From positions 1 through 42,422 of the forward strand of contig CAMZHX010000019.1 of assembly GCA_947307055.1 (NCBI GenBank): a stretch of DNA of 42,422 nt, written 5' to 3'. The position numbers were made by a program, and so were the translations under genes. Below are positions 32,536-42,422 of this stretch, piece by piece. Each line of letters opens with the position of its first letter. Position 1 is the first letter of the stretch. The notes beneath the pieces are model-generated. The model was not told the origin of the DNA and ran no database searches. It saw only the letters and a program-made list of their open reading frames with translations. The stretch comes from an uncultured Selenomonadales bacterium (GTDB taxonomy: Bacteria; Bacillota; Negativicutes; Selenomonadales; Selenomonadaceae).

Positions 32536-32604
32536 AAAGACCGCCTCCTAGACGAAAAAACCGCTGAAAACCGCTCTGACTGCGTAAAAACTTCATCTGA
32601 ACGG

Positions 32605-32633
32605 ATTTTAGCAGAAAGTTTTCGCATTGTAAA
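32605..32633 (-). promoter_or_regulatory. promoter of the RTX-like gene
   Basis: On the minus strand: TTTACA (32633-32628), a 17-base spacer, and TAAAAT (32610-32605); both boxes match the consensus at five of six positions. The leader is about 65 bases. Confidence 0.65.
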
Positions 32634-32639
32634 GATAAC

Positions 32640-32666
32640 AAAAAATCCCGCCGAGCTGTTCGACGG
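32640..32666 (-). terminator. terminator after the SGNH hydrolase gene
   Basis: On the minus strand CCGTCGA pairs with TCGGCGG (7 base pairs with one G-T) around a 5-base loop, followed by GATTTTTTG. It ends the lysS operon. Confidence 0.8.
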
Positions 32667-32686
32667 AAGATACAGTGTACTAATCC

Positions 32687-34309
32687 CTAGTTCCTGAAAA
32701 GATTTCTATTTTTGCTGATGAGTTCGCCGATTAACATTTTGCCGCGCAGGTCTGGGTGAATGCCATCGACCGAAAAGCCAGCGTCCATAGTTCCGTTCGC
32801 GTCGTAGAAATACGGCTCAAGGTCTATGAAAAATTCCTGCCGCTTAATGTAGTCGTTAATCAGTTGGAGTTTAGCGTGCCAATTTGGGTCGGTGGGCGTG
32901 TGGAAGGCGTTTTGAAGGTTCGCGGGGTTAATCGGCATGAGCGTCAAAAAAATCGGGCGAATATCATTTTGCACACAAAGTTTGTTAATGCCGGCAAGGT
33001 CGGAGATAACATCTTCAGCCGAAATACTCGCGTCGCGCAGACAATTCGCGCCGGTCGAGATTATAAGGTTGCGCGGCTTGAGCGGCAAAACATCGTGCTC
33101 AAATCGCTCCAAAGTCATGCGAGAAGTATCGCCGCTCCGGCTGAGATTTATGACCGGGAAATCGATATAAGTTTCGTAGCTGTACTGCAAAGCGCGCGGG
33201 GAATAACTCAATGCGCCGCCGCCATGCGAAATACTATCGCCCAAAACTGCAACGTCAACGCCCTTTGTGTAGTCCTCAACGATAAATTTTTCGCTATTTG
33301 ACCAAGAACCAATCGGCTGATTATTTTCGTCGAGCGCACGCACTCGCCAATAGTAAACGCCCGCATAAGGTCGCCCGTATTCGTCGTAGCAGCTGGCAAC
33401 GTCCTCTGAAACCATGCGCCAAACAGCGTCCATGCTCGCCACAATATTATTTTCAACTTCTGGCGGGTGCGTCAACATTTCAACTTCATACTTAACGCCG
33501 TAATGCAACGGAATCCAATCGAACACGTGATAAATCGGCTGCGTCAAGTAGTTCATGTAATCAAAATTATTTATCAGCGGGCAATTCGGCAGAGGCATTG
33601 TCGCGTCGAAAATAATTTTCTCCGCCTTGCTGAATTCGCCAATCGGTTCGTGATGAAGTCCCAAAGCTCGCGCCCGCCAATAAAGTTCGGGCTTGTCAGC
33701 GAAAGAGCGCAAGTCGGCTTGATAACCGTTGGTATAAATTTTGCGCGTGCTATCGAGGTGGTGAGTTGTCGACAAAGTTATTCCGCCTTCGACTTCGGGC
33801 GGCGCGTCCAAAAGTTCAAGCTCATAACAAACCGCGTTCGGCACCGTATGCCAAACCAAGAACGGCATTAAACTGGCAGGATTGTTCTTGTCGTAGTGGT
33901 AAATGCTGACGGGGTGGGGCGGCGTCGGGAAATTCGGATTGGCGTAAACTTTATCGCTGCGGAAAATTTCGCCGAAAAATCCCCGCGCAGTTATGAAATA
34001 GTAGGTCGGGATTGAGGCTCGCGGCACAACGTAATTTGCAAAGCGCGTATCCTCTTCCTTGAAAATGTGGTAGGGCGGCGAGCCTTCAACAAGACCGGTT
34101 GTGCGACTAGCCGTCGTGATTGTATAAACGCAAGGATATGGCAACGGTCGCCACGTCATCAAAGTATCATCGCCGTCTTGCGAGAAGTTCACGCCGAGCG
34201 ATCGCCCATTGAGTTGCATAACGTCAGTTTTCTCCGCGATAAACAAAATCAGCACCGCAAAAAAACTCATCAACCCCGCAATCAGCATAAAGCTAAAAAA
34301 TTTTTTCAT
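32687..34309 (-). CDS. membrane-anchored SGNH/GDSL hydrolase with fibronectin-like repeats
   Basis: A 540-residue protein. An N-terminal membrane anchor or signal (KKFFSFMLIAGLMSFFAVLI) is followed by two or three beta-sandwich modules of about 100 residues, each ending in a YWRARAL / YYWRVRAL strand typical of fibronectin type III-like folds. The C-terminal 200 residues are an SGNH esterase: VAVLGDSISHGGG (Ser nucleophile), STGANCLRD (block III Asn), and DGIHPD (catalytic Asp/His). It would act outside the membrane on acetylated surface glycans or peptidoglycan (inference). The start is set at 34309, with TAGGAG 5 bases upstream; it overlaps the preceding gene by 17 bases. A longer start (seven codons upstream) lacks a ribosome binding site. 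Confidence 0.83.
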   Translation of the reverse strand: MKKFFSFMLIAGLMSFFAVLILFIAEKTDVMQLNGRSLGVNFSQDGDDTLMTWRPLPYPCVYTITTASRTTGLVEGSPPYHIFKEEDTRFANYVVPRASIPTYYFITARGFFGEIFRSDKVYANPNFPTPPHPVSIYHYDKNNPASLMPFLVWHTVPNAVCYELELLDAPPEVEGGITLSTTHHLDSTRKIYTNGYQADLRSFADKPELYWRARALGLHHEPIGEFSKAEKIIFDATMPLPNCPLINNFDYMNYLTQPIYHVFDWIPLHYGVKYEVEMLTHPPEVENNIVASMDAVWRMVSEDVASCYDEYGRPYAGVYYWRVRALDENNQPIGSWSNSEKFIVEDYTKGVDVAVLGDSISHGGGALSYSPRALQYSYETYIDFPVINLSRSGDTSRMTLERFEHDVLPLKPRNLIISTGANCLRDASISAEDVISDLAGINKLCVQNDIRPIFLTLMPINPANLQNAFHTPTDPNWHAKLQLINDYIKRQEFFIDLEPYFYDANGTMDAGFSVDGIHPDLRGKMLIGELISKNRNLFRN

Positions 34310-34781
34310 AGTAGCTCCTAAGTGTTTCAATGTCTCCGAACCGGGCGAATAAACAAATCAAAATTATCAGCGCGGCGAAAAAATATTCGCGCCACGAGCC
34401 GACTTTGAAAAGTTTTATTCCGTACTTTTTATGCGGCGTGAACAGCGGGACTTTGCCGCAAATCCCGTCTTCGGCAATGTGGAGGAGTGCTCCGACCAGC
34501 GCGTAGGTTATCAAATTCAGCACAAGCGCGAGCGTCGGGTCGGGATAAAAATTTTTAGCAACCTGCGCGGCGGCGATTAGTGCAAAATAAATCGGCGGGT
34601 AGTGCGACCACGTACGATGATTCTTGCGCCACTTCCAGTAAGCTTTATTATCTTTGGGCGGCGAACCCTCTACCCTATCGGGCAAAACCGCGCCAACTAT
34701 GCTCGACGCCGTGAAAATCGCGTCATCAGTCGCCGTGCTCACGATAAAGCCCGTCACGATTTGATGGTTAATCCATTTCAT
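34293..34781 (-). CDS. YdjM-like membrane metal-dependent hydrolase (DUF457-type)
   Basis: A 162-residue membrane protein of the LexA-regulated YdjM / DUF457 family. Conserved histidines and acidic residues are visible: WINHQIVTGF, GAVLPDRVEGSPP, HRTWSHYPPIYFAL and LLHIAEDGICGKVPLFTP. Three hydrophobic segments lie at roughly 60-75, 80-100 and 130-148. Family members are predicted membrane-bound metal-dependent hydrolases with unknown substrates. It starts 5 bases after the lysS stop codon, with only a weak ribosome binding site, so translation may depend on coupling. Its 3' end overlaps the SGNH gene. Confidence 0.8.
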   Translation of the reverse strand: MKWINHQIVTGFIVSTATDDAIFTASSIVGAVLPDRVEGSPPKDNKAYWKWRKNHRTWSHYPPIYFALIAAAQVAKNFYPDPTLALVLNLITYALVGALLHIAEDGICGKVPLFTPHKKYGIKLFKVGSWREYFFAALIILICLFARFGDIETLRSYYEKIF

Positions 34782-34786
34782 ATTTT

Positions 34787-38773
<3,987 letters not shown>

Positions 38774-38792
38774 ATTTTTAGGAGGAAATTTG

Positions 38793-39947
38793 ATGGGGAA
38801 GGGAGCAAATCGGCTCGAACTGATTGCCAAGCAAAATGAATTGCTTCGGGAGCAAAATAATTTACTTCGCGAGCAGAATGAACTTTTGCGGCGCAATGTT
38901 GACGGGCGCGAAATTTTCGTGGAAAAACTTGAGCGCGACGAAATGCGAGAAGGCTTTTTAGTCACGAGCCACAGGAAAAAGTTATGGAACGCGCAAATCA
39001 ATTTGATAAACGAGTTCGCCAAAATCTGCAAGAAATATAATTTGCGTTGGTTTGCAATCGGCGGGACGCTTCTGGGCGCGGCGCGGCACAAAGGCTTTAT
39101 CCCTTGGGACGATGATGTTGATTTAGCGATGTTGCGTCCGGATTACGAAAAGTTTAAGCGAATCGCGCCGCAAGAAATTAAAGAGCCGTATTTTTTTGAC
39201 CCGTGGCATAATTACAAATTGGAAAGCGAGCAAAATAAATCTGCGCCTGGCGAAGAAAATCTGCAACTGGTTAAGTTAGAGCAGGAAAAAATTTCGTCAG
39301 GGTGGTGGCCGTTTTGGCCGATGATTAAAATTCGGGACAATCGCACGACTATGATTCAATGGCCTGAACGTCGGCACGTCAACCAAGGCATTTGGATTGA
39401 CATTTTCCCTTACGATGCTGCGCCGCCCTTCGACGACAAAAAACAATCAGGTAATTTCTACGTGGCGCGAGAACTTTTTTTGGCATTGACTTTCCCGCAG
39501 TCAATAAAGGACGCAATTCAAAATCAAAAAAAACTCGTGCTACCTTACAAAACTTTGGAAGAGTTTATGGAAAAGCTAACTTTCAGGCAAAAGGCTCTCA
39601 AAGTCGAAGAGTTTCTGTCGAAAATATTTCCTTCCGCGCAACGCTTGACGGAGTTCCGAGATTTTGTCATCAAAAGGAATAACGCTACTTACGACCCGAA
39701 AGATTTTGCGGACGTGACTTATTTGCCGTTTGAAAAAGTGAAATTGCCCGCGCCGATTGGCTGGGAAAATATTTTGACGGCGCGTTACGGCGATTGGCGC
39801 AAAATGATTTTCACTCACTCGCACGTTTTTGAATACACTACTGACATTCCATGTACGCAATATTTGAGCAAGATGGCTAAGAAAACTTTGCTCACTGATG
39901 AAAATTCGGTTAAAAGCATTTTAATCGAGGAAAATACAAATTTATAA
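38793..39947 (+). CDS. LicD family protein with N-terminal coiled coil
   Basis: A 384-residue LicD-like nucleotidyltransferase-fold protein. Family members attach phosphocholine or other phospho-substituents to teichoic acids, LPS or glycans. The signature is WFAIGGTLLGAARHKGFIPW directly followed by DDDVDLAMLRPDYEKF, containing the metal-binding acidic residues. Before it, residues 10-33 form a short coiled coil with a repeated heptad (KQNELLR, EQNNLLR, EQNELLR). The start ATG at 38793 has GGAGG 7 bases upstream. With the preceding transferase it forms a two-gene operon that probably decorates a surface polymer with phosphate-linked groups (inference). No terminator was found directly after it. 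Confidence 0.87.
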   Translation: MGKGANRLELIAKQNELLREQNNLLREQNELLRRNVDGREIFVEKLERDEMREGFLVTSHRKKLWNAQINLINEFAKICKKYNLRWFAIGGTLLGAARHKGFIPWDDDVDLAMLRPDYEKFKRIAPQEIKEPYFFDPWHNYKLESEQNKSAPGEENLQLVKLEQEKISSGWWPFWPMIKIRDNRTTMIQWPERRHVNQGIWIDIFPYDAAPPFDDKKQSGNFYVARELFLALTFPQSIKDAIQNQKKLVLPYKTLEEFMEKLTFRQKALKVEEFLSKIFPSAQRLTEFRDFVIKRNNATYDPKDFADVTYLPFEKVKLPAPIGWENILTARYGDWRKMIFTHSHVFEYTTDIPCTQYLSKMAKKTLLTDENSVKSILIEENTNL

Positions 39948-40090
39948 AATTTTTCAGGAGGCAACAAAAAATTCTGCTACGAAATTTAACCTAATTTGCA
40001 CAAGATTTATTATACATTTACCTTGTTTTTTTACGGCTAATGCACGGTTAAGAAAGGTATGTTATCTTATCGGCAAAGGAGGAGATTGAG

Positions 40091-41107
40091 ATGAAGTTGC
40101 CAAAAATTTTAATGGCGGCCGCGGTAGCAATTTTGCTAGCAACTTGCGCAGTCGTGGCGGCCAAAGCGTCTGAGGGCGTCGACTGGCGCAACCAGGTCAT
40201 AACCGTGACGGGTGAATCGGTCGCGCCGCCCAACGCTATCAATCAAGCGCAGGCCAAAGCTTTAGCTTCACGCGGTGCAAAAGCCGATGCTTATCGCAGG
40301 CTCGCCGAATTTATTAACGGCGTCCGCGTCGAGGGCGAAACTACCGTCGAAAACCTGGTGACGACTAAAGATACCGTCAAACTAAGCGTCGCGGCGACGA
40401 TTAAGGGCGCAATAGTTATCGATGAAAATTTTTTTAGCGACGGCATTTATCGCGTCAAAATGCAAGTGCCGCTGTTCGGAGGAAATAATTCTTTAGCCGG
40501 AGCCGTCTTTGAAAGAAATTATACGGTCGAGCCTTTCCCAGACCCGGACTTTGATGTCGAAACTTCCGCGCCCAGTCAATCCTATCAGCCGAGATACTCG
40601 CCCGCACCGACTACGCCTTATAGGTCGCCGATTTCAAGAATGGCATTCGACTTACAAAATTTGCAATCGGGCGCGCTGACCGTCCAAGAGCCGATTTACC
40701 GTCAACCCATCACGAATCCCGCGCCGCGTCAACAAGTCCAAAGAAAATCCGTCGCAGATTATGCCGCTATGGCTAAAGGCGATTACACCGGCCTTGTCGT
40801 CGACTGCAGAGGTCTGGAGCTTCAGCCCGTTATGAGCCCCGTCATCATGAATTCAAACGGCACCAAAATTTACGGCCATAAAAATCTCGACTACGACAAA
40901 ATTATTTCAATGGGCATGGCCGATTACGTCGACGACACAGAGAATACCAGCCGCGCAGGTGATAAGCCCCTCGTCGTCAAAGCCGTCGCGCTTACAAATT
41001 TCAACAGCAATCCCGTCGTAGCCATCTCCGATTCCAACCGCATTTTAATTGAGAACTACGCGACAAAATTTCTTAAGGACTTGAAGGTCGTTTTCCTATT
41101 CGATTAA
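40091..41107 (+). CDS. secreted LPP20-like protein with a C-terminal domain shared with its neighbour
   Basis: A 338-residue exported protein. The signal sequence (MKLPKILMAAAVAILLATCA and on to about residue 27) has no firm lipobox. Residues 30-140 resemble LPP20/LppW-type or FlgT N-terminal domains: ITVTGESVAPPNAINQAQAK, ALASRGAKADAYRRLAEFI, GVRVEGETTV, and SDGIYRVKMQVPLF. A Pro/Ser/Tyr linker (150-220) joins a C-terminal domain from KSVADYAAMAKGDYTGLVVD to FLKDLKVVFLFD that is paralogous to the whole mature part of the next gene. The ribosome binding site AAAGGAGGAG is strong. No convincing promoter was found in the 143-base gap upstream. It probably acts in the periplasm or at the outer membrane. 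Confidence 0.75.
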   Translation: MKLPKILMAAAVAILLATCAVVAAKASEGVDWRNQVITVTGESVAPPNAINQAQAKALASRGAKADAYRRLAEFINGVRVEGETTVENLVTTKDTVKLSVAATIKGAIVIDENFFSDGIYRVKMQVPLFGGNNSLAGAVFERNYTVEPFPDPDFDVETSAPSQSYQPRYSPAPTTPYRSPISRMAFDLQNLQSGALTVQEPIYRQPITNPAPRQQVQRKSVADYAAMAKGDYTGLVVDCRGLELQPVMSPVIMNSNGTKIYGHKNLDYDKIISMGMADYVDDTENTSRAGDKPLVVKAVALTNFNSNPVVAISDSNRILIENYATKFLKDLKVVFLFD

Positions 41108-41167
41108 AAAGTTTTCCTTAAGCGGATTTTCATAATGTTGTGATAAATTGTCGGCGAGGTGATTGGT

Positions 41168-41626
41168 ATGAAGTTCCCGAAAATTTTATCGGCAATCGCG
41201 GCGACGACAATTTTATTTTCAACCTCTACGAGTTTTGCCGAAGATAATCCAACCATAATTAGAAAATCCGTCGAGGAATACGCGTCTGCCGCGCAGGGCG
41301 ATTACACCGGCCTTGTCATCGATTGCAGAGGCTTAGGGCTTAAAGCCGTCATGTCGCCCATAATCCAGAACATCAACGGTACCAAAATTTACGGTCATAA
41401 AAATATCGACGTCGATAAGATAATTTCAATGGGCATGGTCGATTACGTCACGACGCCCGAAAATATTTCCCGCGCCGGTTCAAAGCCGCTCGTCATCAAG
41501 GCGATTGCTCTGGACAACTTCAACAGCACGCCCATTGTCTCAATCATCGACTCGAATAAAATTTTGATTGAGAATCACGCGACGAAGTTCCTAAAAGATT
41601 TAAAGGTCGTCTTCCTGTCCGACTAA
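41168..41626 (+). CDS. small secreted protein, paralogue of the upstream C-terminal domain
   Basis: A 152-residue exported protein: MKFPKILSAIAATTILFSTS is a signal peptide with likely cleavage after FA near residue 24. The mature part aligns over its full length with residues 225-338 of the preceding protein, sharing GDYTGLV, DCRGL, NGTKIYGHKN, DKIISMGM and FLKDLKVVFL. The start is ATG 41168 with GAGGTG upstream; an in-frame GTG nine bases earlier is less likely. It arose by duplication of a domain (inference). The function is unknown; the compact conserved domain suggests a binding or structural role. Confidence 0.8.
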   Translation: MKFPKILSAIAATTILFSTSTSFAEDNPTIIRKSVEEYASAAQGDYTGLVIDCRGLGLKAVMSPIIQNINGTKIYGHKNIDVDKIISMGMVDYVTTPENISRAGSKPLVIKAIALDNFNSTPIVSIIDSNKILIENHATKFLKDLKVVFLSD

Positions 41627-41633
41627 AAAAAAT

Positions 41634-41665
41634 CCCCTTCCGACTTTGGAGGGGGAAATTTTTTT
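41634..41665. terminator. bidirectional terminator
   Basis: CCCCTTCC (41634-41641) pairs with GGAGGGGG (41648-41655), with one G-T pair, followed by AAATTTTTTT. Eight A residues at 41625-41632 give a T tract on the minus strand for the convergent mtlD gene. Confidence 0.85.
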
Positions 41666-41694
41666 GGGGTTGTGGTAAGGTAAGTGTCCGAGAA

Positions 41695-42422
41695 TTAAAG
41701 ATTATCCTTGACGAGCGCGAACAGTTTTGAATCGGGAGCCGCGCCCGTAAAGTTGGTGATAGCAGCGTCAATGCCGTTCGCCTTGATGAAGTCCTGAACC
41801 TCGACGGCCTCTTTGTCTTCGGCGTAGTCGAACTTCAGAGCGGCCGCGATAACTTTAGCCAGAGCGTAGGGGATAAGTCCGCGCTCAAGAAGTTGTGTCG
41901 CGGGGCTTACCAAGCGGTCAGCGGCAGAAAGTTTACGTTTCGGGCCGCGAGCTACGCGAGTGACTTCGTCGCTCAAGTTCGGATTCTTAAAGCGAGCTTC
42001 GGTCGTCGCAACGTACTTCTGATGAACGGCGGGAGCAAATTTATATTTGTCAATCAACAGCGCGGAAGTCTCAGCCCAAACTGCGCGGGCGGCCGCTACG
42101 ATTTCCTCGTCCTGCATAGCCTTGCTCATATCGGCGTAGCCTTTTTGATAAGCAAGGTAAGCAATCGAGGCGTGCCCCGTGTTGACCGTGAAAAGTTTTC
42201 TCTCAATGTACGCGCCGAGATTGTCAACAAGCGTCATGCCTTTAATCGCGGGCAATTCGCCGACAACGCCGCGAGAATCAACATCCCATTCGGCGTAGGG
42301 CTCGACCTTGACCAAAAGTTTTTCGTCATTCTTCTGCAACGGGACAATCCTATCAACAGCCGCGTCAGGGAAGCCGATAAGCTTTTGGACTTCGGGCTTA
42401 ACGTCGTCCGCAAGATTTTCGT
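41695..42422 (-). CDS. mtlD: mannitol-1-phosphate 5-dehydrogenase, N-terminal part beyond window edge
   Basis: This NAD-dependent polyol dehydrogenase oxidises mannitol-1-phosphate to fructose-6-phosphate after PTS uptake. The frame is open to the window edge, so the N-terminal Rossmann half lies outside. The visible part contains GFPDAAVDRIVPLQ, VVGELPAIKGMTLVDNLGAY and the catalytic-loop region IERKLFTVNTGHASIAYLAY, typical of MtlD. The rest is the helical C-terminal domain. The stop is at 41695, 30 bases after the terminator. Whether mannitol PTS genes adjoin it cannot be seen. Confidence 0.92.
   Translation of the reverse strand, partial: ENLADDVKPEVQKLIGFPDAAVDRIVPLQKNDEKLLVKVEPYAEWDVDSRGVVGELPAIKGMTLVDNLGAYIERKLFTVNTGHASIAYLAYQKGYADMSKAMQDEEIVAAARAVWAETSALLIDKYKFAPAVHQKYVATTEARFKNPNLSDEVTRVARGPKRKLSAADRLVSPATQLLERGLIPYALAKVIAAALKFDYAEDKEAVEVQDFIKANGIDAAITNFTGAAPDSKLFALVKDNL

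Noticed and set aside
39948..40090. Strong AGGAGG (39956-39961) after the LicD gene suggesting a small gene
   Set aside because: No ATG, GTG or TTG lies at suitable distance; only an 8-codon frame with an ATT start follows. It may be a remnant of a lost gene.

Overview
The window most likely comes from a motile, strictly anaerobic, propionate-forming Firmicute with an outer membrane (class Negativicutes, Selenomonas/Veillonella-like). The reasons are a methylmalonyl-CoA decarboxylase gene cluster with epimerase and a succinate-type CoA-transferase, a class III (anaerobic) ribonucleotide reductase, flagellar genes, an NAD-type dihydroorotate dehydrogenase (PyrK/PyrD), and a large RTX-type secreted protein. 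This is inference from gene content; no rRNA or other taxonomic marker was seen, and no tRNA, CRISPR array, transposase or prophage was recognised.

Layout. 1-1.9 kb: end of a flagellar operon (fliK 3' part, flgD). 2-4.4 kb: leuS with its own promoter and terminators. 4.5-8.8 kb: an orphan sensor kinase, a histidine phosphatase, an RsmJ-like methyltransferase and an orphan TAXI binding protein, with an unusual inverted repeat between the last two. 9-11.7 kb: an SPFH/zinc-ribbon protein and obgE. 11.7-14.2 kb (minus): overlapping operon pyrK - SPL-type radical SAM - pyrD. 14.4-17.7 kb: nrdD interrupted by a LAGLIDADG intein and apparently lacking the C-terminal glycyl-radical loop. 17.8-21 kb (minus): tsaC - NTF2-like - glyA - PAP2 operon, divergent from a secreted FlgT/CsgG-like protein. 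22.3-24.6 kb: Old Yellow Enzyme and alpha/beta hydrolase, divergent from an HxlR regulator.

24.6-29.6 kb (minus): the propionate operon, in transcription order CoA-transferase, nitroreductase-like protein, methylmalonyl-CoA epimerase, decarboxylase alpha subunit, a 45-residue epsilon-like subunit, and biotin carrier. The three upstream spacers each contain a degenerate simple-sequence inverted repeat that fills almost the whole gap between stop codon and ribosome binding site; the last two junctions have none. 29.7-32.5 kb: a 929-residue RTX-like protein. 32.7-36.3 kb (minus): lysS - YdjM-like membrane protein - SGNH hydrolase. 36.4-39.9 kb: a CDP-glycerol-transferase-like fusion protein and a LicD-family protein, suggesting a phosphate-containing surface glycan. 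40.1-41.6 kb: two secreted paralogues sharing a C-terminal domain. 41.7 kb to the end: the C-terminal part of mannitol-1-phosphate dehydrogenase.

The most interesting items are the set of intercistronic simple-sequence hairpins in the propionate operon, the nrdD intein placed at the presumed catalytic cysteine together with the missing glycyl-radical loop, and the possible small-protein/antisense locus at 7.6-7.8 kb.
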